This document shows, one piece after another, positions 1 to 8,735 of a stretch of 64,000 nucleotides of DNA. Under the pieces are notes generated by a model. That model made no database searches and was not told where the DNA came from. It worked only from the letters and a program-made list of their open reading frames with translations. The DNA comes from Billgrantia azerbaijanica (GTDB taxonomy: Bacteria > Pseudomonadota > Gammaproteobacteria > Pseudomonadales > Halomonadaceae): positions 213,761 through 277,760 of the forward strand of contig SBLD01000006.1 of assembly GCA_004551485.1 (NCBI GenBank), given 5' to 3'. A program made the translations under genes and the position numbers. How positions within the stretch are numbered: the first letter of the stretch is position 1; each line of letters opens with the position of its first letter.

Positions 1-1797
1 ATCGACCTGCTGCAGGTCGAGAAGCGCATCCGGTCGCGCGTCAAGGATCAGATGGAGAAGTCGCAGCGCGAGTACTATCTCAACGAGCAGATGAAGGCCA
101 TCCAGAAGGAGATGGGTGAGCTCGAGAACGTGCCCAACGAGGCCGAGAAGTACGAGAAGGCCATCGAAGAGTCCGGCATGCCCAAGGAGGCCCGCGAGAA
201 GGCCAACCAGGAGCTGGGCAAGCTGAAGATGATGTCGCCGAACTCCGCCGAGGCCACGGTGGTGCGTTCCTGGCTTGATTGGCTGATCGCCGTGCCGTGG
301 AAGAAGCGCACACGCGTCAAGCATGACCTGGTACACGCCCACAAGGTGCTCGACGAGGACCACTACGGCCTGGACGAGGTGAAGGAGCGCATCCTCGAGT
401 ACCTGGCCGTACAGAAGCGGGTGCGCAAGCTCAAGGGGCCCGTGCTGTGCCTCGTCGGCCCGCCCGGCGTGGGCAAGACCTCCCTGGGGCAGTCCATTGC
501 GCGTGCCACCAATCGCAAGTACGTGCGCCTGGCCCTTGGCGGCGTGCGCGACGAGTCCGAGGTCCGCGGCCACCGGCGCACCTACATCGGCTCCCTGCCG
601 GGCAAGCTGATCCAGCGCATGGCCAAGGCGGGGGTGAAGAACCCGCTGTTCCTGCTCGACGAGGTCGACAAGATCGGCATGGACCACCGCGGCGACCCGG
701 CCTCCGCGCTGCTGGAGGTGCTCGACCCCGAGCAGAACGACAAGTTCAGCGACCACTACCTGGAGCTCGATTACGATCTCTCGGAAGTGCTGTTCATCTG
801 CACTGCCAACTCGATGAACATCCCCGGCCCGCTGCTGGATCGTATGGAGGTCATTCGCCTGCCGGGCTATACCGAGGACGAGAAACTGGCGATCGCCAGG
901 CGCTACCTGGTGCCCAAGCAGCTCAAGGCCAACGGCTTCAAGGACGAGGAGCTGGCGTTCTCCGACGAGGCCCTGCTCGAGCTGATCCGCTACTATTCCC
1001 GCGAGGCGGGGGTGCGCGAGCTCGAGCGTCAGATCGCCAAGGTGTGCCGCAAGGTGCTGCGCCAGCGCCTGGAGGGCGAGGAACAGGAAGGCGCCCAGGC
1101 GGCGGTGACGCTCTCGGCGGCGGACATCGAGGCGCACGCCGGCGTGCGTCGCTACAGCTACGGCCTCGCCGACCAGGAGGACCAGGTCGGTCGCGTCACC
1201 GGGCTGGCGTGGACGTCCGTGGGCGGTGAGCTGCTCAACATCGAATCGGTGGTGACCCCGGGCAAGGGACGCATCAACAAGACCGGGTCGCTGGGCGATG
1301 TGATGAAGGAGTCCGTGAGTGCGGCCCTCACCGTGGTGCGTGCGCGGGCCCTCAAGCTGGGGATCGATACTGAGCGCTTCGAGAAGGAAGACCTGCACAT
1401 CCACGTGCCGGAGGGGGCCACCCCCAAGGATGGCCCCAGTGCAGGTATCGCCATGGTTACGGCCATGGTCTCGGCCTACACCGGACGACCGGTGCGCTGC
1501 GACCTGGCGATGACCGGGGAGGTGAACCTGCGCGGCGAGGTCATGCCGATCGGTGGGCTAAAGGAGAAATTGCTGGCGGCCCGCCGCGGTGGTATAAAGT
1601 CGGTGCTCATTCCAGAAGAGAATCGTCGCGACCTCAAGGAGGTGCCGGACAACATCAAGGATGTCCTCGACATCCGTCCTGTCCGTTGGATCGACGAAGT
1701 CCTGGAGGCCGCGCTGACCGAAAGGGCCGAAGCGAAGAGCGAAGATTCCCGGGCGGAAGAGGCTACTGCTTCGGCTTCGATGATCAGCACGCATTGA
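1..1797 (+). CDS. lon: ATP-dependent Lon protease, 5' end outside window
   Basis: Cytosolic AAA+ serine protease that degrades misfolded and regulatory proteins. The frame is open from the first base, so roughly 190 N-terminal residues (most of the substrate-binding domain) lie outside; 598 residues are visible against about 780-800 for the family. Seen: the end of the helical linker ([12 protein letters not shown]), Walker [10 protein letters not shown] (nt 457-483), Walker B FLLDEVDK (nt 649-672), and the proteolytic dyad, Ser in PKDGPSAG (codon 1438-1440) and Lys in GGLKEKLL (codon 1561-1563). An internal ATG at 52 is not the real start because homology continues upstream of it. A strong hairpin terminator follows, and hupB comes next as in many gammaproteobacteria. 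Identity is certain. Confidence 0.98.
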   Translation: MDLLQVEKRIRSRVKDQMEKSQREYYLNEQMKAIQKEMGELENVPNEAEKYEKAIEESGMPKEAREKANQELGKLKMMSPNSAEATVVRSWLDWLIAVPWKKRTRVKHDLVHAHKVLDEDHYGLDEVKERILEYLAVQKRVRKLKGPVLCLVGPPGVGKTSLGQSIARATNRKYVRLALGGVRDESEVRGHRRTYIGSLPGKLIQRMAKAGVKNPLFLLDEVDKIGMDHRGDPASALLEVLDPEQNDKFSDHYLELDYDLSEVLFICTANSMNIPGPLLDRMEVIRLPGYTEDEKLAIARRYLVPKQLKANGFKDEELAFSDEALLELIRYYSREAGVRELERQIAKVCRKVLRQRLEGEEQEGAQAAVTLSAADIEAHAGVRRYSYGLADQEDQVGRVTGLAWTSVGGELLNIESVVTPGKGRINKTGSLGDVMKESVSAALTVVRARALKLGIDTERFEKEDLHIHVPEGATPKDGPSAGIAMVTAMVSAYTGRPVRCDLAMTGEVNLRGEVMPIGGLKEKLLAARRGGIKSVLIPEENRRDLKEVPDNIKDVLDIRPVRWIDEVLEAALTERAEAKSEDSRAEEATASASMISTH

Positions 1798-1805
1798 TCA
1801 TTTTC

Positions 1806-1846
1806 CCGCGCCATACCGGAAGAGGAATGCCGGTATGGCGCGGTTT
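1806..1846 (+). terminator. Rho-independent terminator after lon
   Basis: A perfect 14-bp stem (1806-1819 with 1830-1843), a 10-nt loop and a short TTT run directly follow the lon stop. It separates lon from the hupB promoter. Confidence 0.85.
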
Positions 1847-1861
1847 GGCGCCGCAGGTTGC

Positions 1862-1891
1862 TTGACACATCTTTTACAGCATTGCTATAAA
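1862..1891 (+). promoter_or_regulatory. Sigma-70 promoter of hupB
   Basis: TTGACA (1862-1867), an 18-nt spacer and TATAAA (1886-1891) lie about 80 nt upstream of the hupB start and just after the lon terminator. This is the best consensus promoter in the window and suits an abundant nucleoid protein. Confidence 0.85.
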
Positions 1892-1972
1892 CAGCAGCCA
1901 TGCTGTGATCGCGTTGTTGGCCAAAAGTCGCGCTGATTAGAGCCATTATCTGAAACAGTCAAGGGGTGAAGT

Positions 1973-2245
1973 GTGAACAAATCCGAGCTGATCGAAGCCA
2001 TCGCCGCGTCTGCCGATATTCCCAAGGCAGCCGCGACGCGCGCGTTGGACGCGATGGTCGATACCGTCACCGAGAGCCTCAAGAGCGGTGACTCCGTCTC
2101 CCTGGTGGGTTTTGGTACCTTCTCCGTCAAGGAGCGCGCGGCGCGCACGGGCCGCAACCCGCAGACCGGCGCACCGATCGAGATCGGCGCTGCCAAGGTG
2201 CCGACCTTCAAGGCAGGCAAGGCGCTCAAGGATTCCGTCAACTGA
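1973..2245 (+). CDS. hupB: DNA-binding protein HU-beta
   Basis: Histone-like nucleoid protein that binds and bends DNA as a dimer. At 90 residues it is exactly family length. Seen: N-terminal helix-turn-helix dimer region ([11 protein letters not shown]), the core GFGTFSV around residue 47, the DNA-intercalating beta-arm with RTGRNPQTG (about residues 58-66) and the C-terminal helix (FKAGKALKD). The start is GTG at 1973, preceded by AAGGGGTGAAG. It sits between the lon and ppiD genes, the usual lon-hupB-ppiD order, but has its own promoter and terminator. Confidence 0.97.
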   Translation: MNKSELIEAIAASADIPKAAATRALDAMVDTVTESLKSGDSVSLVGFGTFSVKERAARTGRNPQTGAPIEIGAAKVPTFKAGKALKDSVN

Positions 2246-2299
2246 GAATGCCGGCTGGCCGCGTCCTCCGAACGCGGCCGTCGCTCAGGTGGGCAACAG

Positions 2300-2331
2300 A
2301 AAGGCGCATCGCCATGGCGATGCGCCTTTTT
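2300..2331 (+). terminator. Rho-independent terminator of hupB
   Basis: 2301-2328 is a perfect 28-bp palindrome (AAGGCGCATCGCC arms meeting in the centre), flanked by A upstream and TTTTT downstream. It ends the hupB transcript about 55 nt after the stop codon and could also act on the opposite strand. Confidence 0.9.
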
Positions 2332-2406
2332 AGTGTGGGTGCCCTCCGGCCTTGCCGCCCTGGGGCTCCGCGGCTCGTGCCATGGTCGGAGCGCCGCAGT
2401 CATGCG

Positions 2407-2412
2407 TATAAT
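2407..2412 (+). promoter_or_regulatory. Probable -10 element of ppiD
   Basis: A perfect TATAAT lies 38 nt upstream of the ppiD start. No good -35 hexamer is visible at 16-18 nt spacing, so only the -10 is claimed. Confidence 0.55.
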
Positions 2413-2449
2413 GGTCGGGATTTCCGTTACTTGAATCACCGAGGCCTGC

Positions 2450-4267
2450 ATGCTGCAAAGTATTCGTGATCGCTCCCGAAGCTGGGGCGCCAAGATCCTC
2501 GTCGGTGCCGTGGTGGCGGCGCTGGCCCTGTTCGGTATCGAGTCGCTGGTGGGGCTGTTCAGCAGTGGCAGCGATGACATAGCCAAGGTCAACGGTGAGT
2601 CCATCACCCGCCAGCAACTGGAGCTGGAGGTCCAGCGCGCCATTCGCTCGGGCCAGGTGCCGCCGGAGCAGGAACGGGCCCTGCGCGGCGAGATTCTCGA
2701 CAGCCTGATCGGCGAGCAGCTGATCACGTCCTATGCCGACGACGGTGGCCTCTACCTCTCCGAGGAGCAGGTCGACCAGGTGATCGTGATGCTGCCGGAA
2801 TTCCAGGATCAGGAGGGGCGCTTCTCGCGCGAGCTGTTCCGCAACCGGCTGGCCAGTGCCGGTTTCACGCCCACCAGCTTCCGCGAAGCGCTCAAGGTGG
2901 ACATGAAACGCCAGCAGCTGCAGCAGGGAATCACCCTGAGCGATTTCGCCCTGGAAAGCGAGCGCGAACGCCTGGCCGCCCTGCAGCGCCAGAGCCGCAG
3001 CTTCCGCTATCACCCCTTGGGTCCCGACGACCTGCCGGCCCCCGTCGAGGTCAGCGAGGCCGAGCTCGAGGCCTACTACGAGTCCCATGCCGACCAGTAC
3101 CGGCGCCCGGAGCAGGTGCGACTCGAATACGTCATCCTGGATCGCCAGCAGATGGCCGAGGCGCTCGACGTGAGCGACGAAGCGATCCGCGACGCCTGGG
3201 AGGCGCGAAGCCGCGAGGCCGACCGGCGCGTCTCCCACATCATGGTGACCTTCGGCGATGAGCGTACCCGCGAGGAGGCTCGGGCGCGGCTGGAAAGCGT
3301 TCGCGAGCGACTCGCCGAAGGGGAGTCCTTTGCCGACCTGGCGCTCGAATTTTCCGATGACGCCACCACGGCCGAGCAGGGCGGGGATCTGGGCTTCATC
3401 AGCCCCGGCTTCTTTGGCGAGGCCTTCGACGATGCTGCCTTTGGCATCGGGCTCGATCAGGTGTCGGGGATCGTGGAGACGAGCAATGGCCTGCATCTGA
3501 TCAAGGTCACGGAGCTCGACCTGCCGCCCCTGGAGGAGATGCGCGACGAATTGGCGCGGGAAGTCGCACTGGAGGAGGTCGGCGACGCCTTCAATCGCCG
3601 CGAGCAGGCGCTGATCGACGAAAGCTTCGCCGCCGAGGACCTGGCCAGCGTCGCCGAGAGCCTCGACCTGGAGCTGCAGGAGAGCGACTGGGTCTCGCGT
3701 GAGGAGGCGAGTGGCGTACTGGCCGAGCCGGGCGTGATGAGTGCGGCGTTCAGCGACGAGGTGCTGGAGGACGGCTACAACAGCGAGGTGATCGAGCTCG
3801 ATGCCGACCGGCGCCTGGTGCTGCGGGTCAGCGAGCATCGCGACGCTGCCGTGCGTCCCCTGGACGAGGTGCGCGACGAGGTGCGGGCGGCCGTGGAGGC
3901 AGGCAAGGTGCGCGATGCGCTCCTCGAGGTGGCGCGTGACCGCGTGGAGCAGCTCCGCAACGGGACCGGCAGCGATATCGAGTGGCAACGGGCCGAGGCG
4001 GTGACGCGCCAGGCCGGCGAGGTGCCGTCCTTCATCGTCGAGACGGCCTTCCAGCTGCCACATCCCGCCGGTGATCAGCCGGTCTACGGTCGGGCAAGCA
4101 GCGGCGAGCAGGTCGTGCTGATCGCCCTCGATCAGGTCACGGATGGCGAGCCCGACGAACAGGCCGAGGCATTCGTGGCACGCCTCGTCGAGCAGCTGCG
4201 CGGCCAGGCCGCGCTGCAGGCGCTGCGCGATCACCTGCGCGACACGGCCGAGATCGAGCGCTACTGA
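2450..4267 (+). CDS. ppiD: Periplasmic folding chaperone PpiD
   Basis: Inner-membrane-anchored periplasmic chaperone of the SurA/PpiD class, associated with the Sec translocon. 605 residues, close to the 623 of the E. coli protein. Seen: a short cytosolic N-terminus, one membrane segment (about residues 15-38, ILVGAVVAALALFGIESLV), a SurA-like N-terminal chaperone region, and a parvulin-like domain (about 260-360) with RVSHIMV, AEQGGDLGFISPG and GLHLIKV. The parvulin fold is recognisable; whether it is catalytically active is not decidable here, and E. coli PpiD is largely inactive. A minus-strand shadow frame of similar length is not a gene. Confidence 0.95.
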   Translation: MLQSIRDRSRSWGAKILVGAVVAALALFGIESLVGLFSSGSDDIAKVNGESITRQQLELEVQRAIRSGQVPPEQERALRGEILDSLIGEQLITSYADDGGLYLSEEQVDQVIVMLPEFQDQEGRFSRELFRNRLASAGFTPTSFREALKVDMKRQQLQQGITLSDFALESERERLAALQRQSRSFRYHPLGPDDLPAPVEVSEAELEAYYESHADQYRRPEQVRLEYVILDRQQMAEALDVSDEAIRDAWEARSREADRRVSHIMVTFGDERTREEARARLESVRERLAEGESFADLALEFSDDATTAEQGGDLGFISPGFFGEAFDDAAFGIGLDQVSGIVETSNGLHLIKVTELDLPPLEEMRDELAREVALEEVGDAFNRREQALIDESFAAEDLASVAESLDLELQESDWVSREEASGVLAEPGVMSAAFSDEVLEDGYNSEVIELDADRRLVLRVSEHRDAAVRPLDEVRDEVRAAVEAGKVRDALLEVARDRVEQLRNGTGSDIEWQRAEAVTRQAGEVPSFIVETAFQLPHPAGDQPVYGRASSGEQVVLIALDQVTDGEPDEQAEAFVARLVEQLRGQAALQALRDHLRDTAEIERY

Positions 4268-4296
4268 GCGACGGTCACCGTTGCCGCTGGCATGAC

Positions 4297-4318
4297 AAGG
4301 GCACCTTCGGGTGCCCTT
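4297..4318 (+). terminator. Hairpin after ppiD
   Basis: A 9-bp perfect stem (AAGGGCACC and GGTGCCCTT) closed by a TTCG tetraloop starts 30 nt after the ppiD stop. There is no T-run after it, so it is a weak intrinsic terminator or a 3'-end stabiliser. Confidence 0.6.
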
Positions 4319-4416
4319 GGCGTATGTGGCGTGGGGCGAATCCGGCTTATACCGTTATCTTATCTTCATTGCTTTCATGAACCTGCAACGATGGTCTGGC
4401 TCGGACGACAGACTGG

Positions 4417-4433
4417 GTGTTATGTTATAACAC
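4417..4433 (+). promoter_or_regulatory. Zur-like operator upstream of the COG0523 gene
   Basis: GTGTTAT-GTT-ATAACAC is a perfect 7+7 inverted repeat centred at 4425. It overlaps a -10-like TATAAC (4426-4431) and ends 27 nt before the GTG start of the downstream GTPase. From memory, gammaproteobacterial Zur boxes share the GTTAT...ATAAC core, and Zur-repressed COG0523 genes are common. Palindrome seen; regulator inferred. Confidence 0.6.
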
Positions 4434-4460
4434 TATTCAGGTCGGACAAAGGAGGGCGAC

Positions 4461-5504
4461 GTGACCCGAGCCCCACTCGTCAACGTGCCGGTGCATCTCG
4501 TCACCGGCTTTCTCGGCAGCGGCAAGAGCAGCCTGATCCGTGGCCTGATCGCGCAGAAACCGGCCCGGGAGACCTGGGCCGTGCTGATCAACGAGTTTGG
4601 CCAGGTGGGGATCGACCAGGCCATGTTCGATGCGCAGAGCGGGGTGGTGGTGAAGGGGCTGCCCGGCGGCTGCCTGTGCTGCCAACTGGCCTTCGTGCTC
4701 CAGGCGACGCTGGTCAACCTGCTGCACCGTCACCGTCCCGACCGGCTGATCATCGAGCCGTCCGGGCTCGGCCATCCGGCGGGGCTGCTCGACGTGTTGC
4801 GCGGCGAGGCCTTCCAGGACGTACTCGACATTCGCGACATCATCGCCGTGCTCGACCCACGACGCCTCGACGAGCCGCGCGTGCGCGACCACGAAACCTT
4901 TCGCGACCAACTGGCCATGGCGGATGCCATGGTGCTGACCATGGGGGACCTGGCGAGTGCGGCGCAGCTCGAGGCGGGGCGGCGCTGGGCGGCGGGGCAC
5001 TGGCCACCGCCCAAGTGGGTCGCCGAGGCGGAGCAGGGACGGCTGCCGCTCTCGCTGCTGCTGGAGGGGGAGTCCCGCACCGCCGTGCGTGGCGCCGAGC
5101 CCGGCAGCGTCGCCCATCGCGCCCTGCGCGAGGCGGCAGGGCGCGTGGTGCAGCTGGACGACTTCGCCCTGGCGGTGCCGCCGCGTGGGCAGCCGCGGTG
5201 CGAGGCGGGGGAGGCGCTGGGCTACGCGACGCTGGGCTGGCGCTGGCATCCCGATGACGTCTTCGACCTGGATGCGTTGAGCCACCGCCTGGACGGGTTG
5301 CCCGGCGGAGTGAGAGCCAAGGGGGTGTTCCACACCGCGGATGGCTGGAAGCTCTACAACCGCAGCGGCGGTGCCATCGAGTTGCGCCCCAGCCAGTGGC
5401 GCCAGGATTCCCGGCTGGAACTGATCGCCCCGGCGGGGGCGCTGCCCGAGGCGGCCGCGATGGAGGCGGCGTTGGCGGGCTGCCTGGTGACGGGTGCGTC
5501 CTGA
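4461..5504 (+). CDS. COG0523-family GTPase (CobW-like zinc metallochaperone)
   Basis: G3E-class P-loop GTPase of the CobW/YeiR/ZNG1 group, proposed to deliver metal to target proteins. 347 residues. Seen: Walker A GFLGSGKSS (residues 16-24), the family metal site GGCLCC (CxCC at 71-74), an EPSGLGHP switch segment after it, and a C-terminal CobW_C-type domain (about 270-330, KGVFHTADGWKLYN). The start is GTG at 4461 with an excellent AAAGGAGGG ribosome site. It ends 1 nt before the convergent lpxH stop. The Zur-like palindrome upstream suggests induction in zinc shortage, which would make it a zinc-allocation protein rather than a cobalamin enzyme; no cobalamin genes are nearby. Confidence 0.85.
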   Translation: MTRAPLVNVPVHLVTGFLGSGKSSLIRGLIAQKPARETWAVLINEFGQVGIDQAMFDAQSGVVVKGLPGGCLCCQLAFVLQATLVNLLHRHRPDRLIIEPSGLGHPAGLLDVLRGEAFQDVLDIRDIIAVLDPRRLDEPRVRDHETFRDQLAMADAMVLTMGDLASAAQLEAGRRWAAGHWPPPKWVAEAEQGRLPLSLLLEGESRTAVRGAEPGSVAHRALREAAGRVVQLDDFALAVPPRGQPRCEAGEALGYATLGWRWHPDDVFDLDALSHRLDGLPGGVRAKGVFHTADGWKLYNRSGGAIELRPSQWRQDSRLELIAPAGALPEAAAMEAALAGCLVTGAS

Positions 5505-5505
5505 G

Positions 5506-6264
5506 TCAGAGCGGGAAGGGGCGCAGCTCGGGGGCCTGGCCACTCGCGACGACGATCTCCCAGCCCTGCTCGGCGGTCCAGTCGCCGAGGACATAGCGCC
5601 GGGCCGGCCGGCCGCCAAGATCGAGGGCATGCACGGCGGGACGGTGGGTGTGACCGTGGATCAGGGTGCTCACCCCGTGCGCCCGCATGATGCGGGCCAC
5701 CTCGTCCGGCGTGACGTCCATGATCGCCTCGGCCTTGTTGGAGGTCGCCTCTCCCGACTGCTCGCGCAGGGAGCGGGCCAGCGCCAGGCGGTCGGGAACC
5801 GGCAGGGCGAGGATCTGCTGCTGCCAGGCCGGGTTGCGGGCCTGGGTGCGGAAGGCCTGGTAGGTGGTGTCGCGGGTGCACAGGCTGTCGCCGTGCATCA
5901 GCAGCACCGGCTCGCCGCCAAGTTCCACCACGCTGGGGTCGGGCAGCAGGGTGGCGCCCGCCTCGGCGGCGAAGCGCTCGCCGAGCAGGAAGTCGCGATT
6001 GCCGTGCATCAGGTAGAGGGCGGTGCCGGCATCGCTCAGGCGGCGCAGGGCGCTGACGACCCGCGTCGCCAGCTCGGCGTTGCCGGTCGGGTCGGCGTCT
6101 CCCAGGTCGAGCAGGTCGTCGCCGATCCAGGCATCGAAGAAATCGCCGAGGATGTAGAGGGCCGCAGCGCCGTGGGCGCGGCGCTCGAGCCAGTCGAGAA
6201 AGCGCGCGCCGAGCTCGGGGTCGCCGGGGTGCAGGTGCAGGTCGGAAATCAGCAGGGTCGTCAT
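5506..6264 (-). CDS. lpxH: UDP-2,3-diacylglucosamine diphosphatase
   Basis: Peripheral membrane Mn-dependent calcineurin-like hydrolase that cleaves UDP-2,3-diacylglucosamine to lipid X in lipid A synthesis. 252 residues. Metal-binding motifs are all present: SDLHL (D8, H10), GDFFDAWIGDD, GNRDFL, LMHGD, and the C-terminal HGHTHRP. It lies downstream of ppiB on the same strand, but a hairpin between the two suggests separate transcription. It converges with the COG0523 gene, with a single base between the two stops. Confidence 0.97.
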   Translation of the reverse strand: MTTLLISDLHLHPGDPELGARFLDWLERRAHGAAALYILGDFFDAWIGDDLLDLGDADPTGNAELATRVVSALRRLSDAGTALYLMHGNRDFLLGERFAAEAGATLLPDPSVVELGGEPVLLMHGDSLCTRDTTYQAFRTQARNPAWQQQILALPVPDRLALARSLREQSGEATSNKAEAIMDVTPDEVARIMRAHGVSTLIHGHTHRPAVHALDLGGRPARRYVLGDWTAEQGWEIVVASGQAPELRPFPL

Positions 6265-6311
6265 GGGCCTTGTCTCGCGGGGCGCGTGCCGTGGCAGGGC
6301 GGGGCGTTGAA

Positions 6312-6338
6312 CGAAAGCGCCCGCCGGAGGGCGGGCGC
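6312..6338 (-). terminator. Terminator of ppiB
   Basis: A 9-bp perfect GC stem (6317-6325 with 6330-6338) with a 4-nt loop is followed on the minus strand by TTTCGTT. It starts 8 nt after the ppiB stop. Confidence 0.75.
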
Positions 6339-6345
6339 GAATGGC

Positions 6346-6855
6346 TCAGCTGTCGCTGCCCGGCTCGGCGACATAGGCGTGCTGGATGACGACGTCCTCG
6401 GCCGGCACGTCGGCGTGCATGCCGCGCCGCGTGGTCGGCACGGCCTTGATCTTCTCGACGACGTCCATGCCCTCGACCACCCGGCCGAACACGCAGTAGC
6501 CCCAGCCCTGGATGGATTTGCCGCTGTGGTTGAGGAAATCGTTGTCGGCCACGTTGATGAAGAACTGGGCGGTGGCCGAGTGCGGATCCTGGGTGCGCGC
6601 CATGGCCAGGGTGCCGACGCCGTTCTTCAAACCATTGTCGGCCTCGTTCTCGATGGGGTCGCGGGTGGGCTTCTGGTTGAAGTCGGTGTCGAAGCCGCCG
6701 CCCTGCACCATGAAGCCGTCGATCACGCGGTGGAAGAGGGTGCCGTCGTAGAAGCCATCGCGGACGTACCGTTCGAAGTTGTCGGCCGTCTTCGGTGCCT
6801 TGTCATGGTCGAGCTCGACGTGGATGTCGCCGAAATTGGTCTGCAGAATGATCAT
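6346..6855 (-). CDS. ppiB: Cytosolic peptidyl-prolyl cis-trans isomerase B (cyclophilin)
   Basis: Cyclophilin catalysing proline isomerisation. 169 residues from the chosen ATG at 6855 ([15 protein letters not shown]), close to the 164 of E. coli PpiB. The open frame extends upstream to 7080, but the extra 75 residues do not resemble cyclophilins and have no ribosome site, whereas AGGAACC sits 7 nt before 6855. Catalytic-site motifs seen: [13 protein letters not shown] (Arg and Phe), a [13 protein letters not shown] segment, and [18 protein letters not shown]. No signal peptide, so cytosolic. Divergent from glnS with a shared 184-nt control region. Confidence 0.95.
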   Translation of the reverse strand: MIILQTNFGDIHVELDHDKAPKTADNFERYVRDGFYDGTLFHRVIDGFMVQGGGFDTDFNQKPTRDPIENEADNGLKNGVGTLAMARTQDPHSATAQFFINVADNDFLNHSGKSIQGWGYCVFGRVVEGMDVVEKIKAVPTTRRGMHADVPAEDVVIQHAYVAEPGSDS

Positions 6856-6920
6856 CGATGGTTCCTGTGCGCCAGAACATGGGGCTGAGGGACGCGCCTT
6901 GGCGCTGCCCGTTGCCGTGG

Positions 6921-6933
6921 CGCTATAATAGCG
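6921..6933. promoter_or_regulatory. Symmetric -10 element in the ppiB/glnS intergenic region
   Basis: CGCTATAATAGCG is an inverted repeat about one central base. On the plus strand it reads TATAAT (6924-6929), 110 nt before glnS; on the minus strand the same bases read TATTAT, facing ppiB. It may serve both directions. -35 matches are weak on either side. Confidence 0.55.
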
Positions 6934-7039
6934 GTTTTGCATCGAGACGCGAAACCGAGCCGCGGCGGCAGAGATCGCTGCCGGGCGCGTTTCCTTGCAT
7001 TCACAGGCCCGCGAATCAACCAGAGGTTGCTGCATCCAC

Positions 7040-8734
7040 ATGACCACCGAAACCGCCAGCGCGCCGAATTTCATTCGCAATCAGATTCAGGAGGAGATCG
7101 AGGCCGGACGCAGCGGCAAGATCGTGACCCGCTTCCCGCCGGAGCCCAACGGCTTCCTGCACATCGGCCATGCCAAGTCGATCTGCCTGAATTTCGGCTT
7201 GGCCGAGCAGTTCGGTGGCGACTGTCATCTGCGCTTCGATGACACCAACCCGGCGAAGGAGGAGCAGGCCTACATCGACGCCATCAAGGCCGACGTCAGC
7301 TGGCTGGGCTTCGAGTGGGCGGGCGCCGTGCGCTTCGCCTCCGACTATTTCGACCAGCTCTACGCCTGGGCGCAGCACCTGGTGCGCGAGGGCAAGGCCT
7401 ACGTCGACGACCTCTCGCCGGACGAGATCCGCGAGTACCGCGGCACCCTCACCGAGCCGGGACGCCCCAGCCCGTGGCGCGAGCGCAGCGTCGCCGAGAA
7501 CCTCGATCTGCTCGAGCGCATGCGCGTCGGCGAGTTCGCCGAGGGCGAGAAGGTGCTGCGGGCCAAGATCGACATGGCCGCGCCCAACATCAACCTGCGC
7601 GACCCCATCCTCTACCGCATCCGCCACGCCAGCCATCACCAGACCGGTGATGCGTGGAAGATCTACCCCTCCTACGACTTCGCCCATGGCCAGTCGGATG
7701 CCATCGAAGGGGTGACGCACTCCATCTGCACCCTGGAGTTCGAGGATCACCGGCCGCTCTACGAGTGGTTCCTGGACAACCTGCCGGTACCGGCAAAGCC
7801 GCGGCAGATCGAGTTCGCGCGGCTCAACATGAACTACACCCTCACCTCCAAGCGCAAGCTCAAGCTGCTGGTGGACAAGGGCATCGTCGACGGCTGGGAC
7901 GACCCGCGCCTGCCGACCCTCTCCGGGATGCGCCGGCGCGGCTATACCCCGGCGTCGGTCCGCAGGTTCTGCGAGATGATCGGCGTCACCCGCGCCGACG
8001 GCGGCCTGGTCGACATCGCCATGCTCTACCACGCCATCCGCGCCGACCTCGAGGACAACGCGCCGCGCGCCATGTGCGTGCTGAAGCCGCTCAAGGTGGT
8101 ACTGAGCAACGTGCCCGAGGAGTTCGAGGAGGTCTACGAGGTCCCCGGCCACCCGGCGCGGGAGGACATGGCCGTGCGCCGCGTGCCCTTCACCCGCGAG
8201 ATCTATATCGACCGCGACGACTTCATGGAGGAGCCGCCGAAGAAGTTCTTCCGCCTGGCGCCGGGCAAGGAGGTGCGGCTGCGCAACAGCTACGTGATCC
8301 GCTGCGACGAGGTGGTGAAGGACGACGCCGGCGAGATTGCTGAGCTGCGCTGCTCGGTGGACTTCGACACCCTGGGCAAGAATCCCGAGGGGCGCAAGGT
8401 CAAGGGCGTGATCCACTGGGTCAGCGCCGCCCATGGCGTGCCCATGGAGGTACGCCTGTACGACAACCTCTTCCAGGTCGAGCAGCCCGACAAGGACAAG
8501 GACGCCGATTTCCTCGAGCACCTGAATCCCGAGTCGCTGGTCACCGTGCAGGCCGTCGGCGAGCCGAGCCTGGCCGACGCCGCCCCCGAGTCGCGCTTCC
8601 AGTTCGAGCGAGTCGGCTACTTCTGCGCCGACCGCCATGCCTGTCGCGAGGGCAAGCTGGTCTTCAACCGCACCGTGGGGCTCAAGGACAGCTGGGCCCG
8701 AATCCAGAAGAAAGACGGCCACAAGAAGGGCTGA
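7040..8734 (+). CDS. glnS: Glutaminyl-tRNA synthetase
   Basis: Class I aminoacyl-tRNA synthetase charging tRNA-Gln with glutamine. 564 residues from ATG 7040 ([11 protein letters not shown]), against 554 in E. coli. An upstream in-frame ATG at 6995 would add 15 residues unlike the family, so 7040 is preferred. Seen: class I signature HIGH at residues 41-44, the KMSKS counterpart TSKRK (about nt 7846-7860), [18 protein letters not shown] of the active site, and C-terminal beta-barrels with the anticodon-binding region. Only 1 nt separates it from cysS, implying a glnS-cysS transcript. Confidence 0.97.
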   Translation: MTTETASAPNFIRNQIQEEIEAGRSGKIVTRFPPEPNGFLHIGHAKSICLNFGLAEQFGGDCHLRFDDTNPAKEEQAYIDAIKADVSWLGFEWAGAVRFASDYFDQLYAWAQHLVREGKAYVDDLSPDEIREYRGTLTEPGRPSPWRERSVAENLDLLERMRVGEFAEGEKVLRAKIDMAAPNINLRDPILYRIRHASHHQTGDAWKIYPSYDFAHGQSDAIEGVTHSICTLEFEDHRPLYEWFLDNLPVPAKPRQIEFARLNMNYTLTSKRKLKLLVDKGIVDGWDDPRLPTLSGMRRRGYTPASVRRFCEMIGVTRADGGLVDIAMLYHAIRADLEDNAPRAMCVLKPLKVVLSNVPEEFEEVYEVPGHPAREDMAVRRVPFTREIYIDRDDFMEEPPKKFFRLAPGKEVRLRNSYVIRCDEVVKDDAGEIAELRCSVDFDTLGKNPEGRKVKGVIHWVSAAHGVPMEVRLYDNLFQVEQPDKDKDADFLEHLNPESLVTVQAVGEPSLADAAPESRFQFERVGYFCADRHACREGKLVFNRTVGLKDSWARIQKKDGHKKG

Positions 8735-8735
8735 C

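Noticed and set aside
2330-4234. Long minus-strand frame opposite ppiD (634 codons)
   Set aside because: Shadow of ppiD; repetitive Leu/Ala/Gly/His composition and no family similarity. Similar shadows oppose lpxH, glnS, bkdB, yejA and others.
6856-7080. N-terminally extended PpiB that would look exported
   Set aside because: The extension covers the glnS promoter region, lacks a ribosome site and a normal signal peptide; ATG 6855 with AGGAACC gives the usual cytosolic length.
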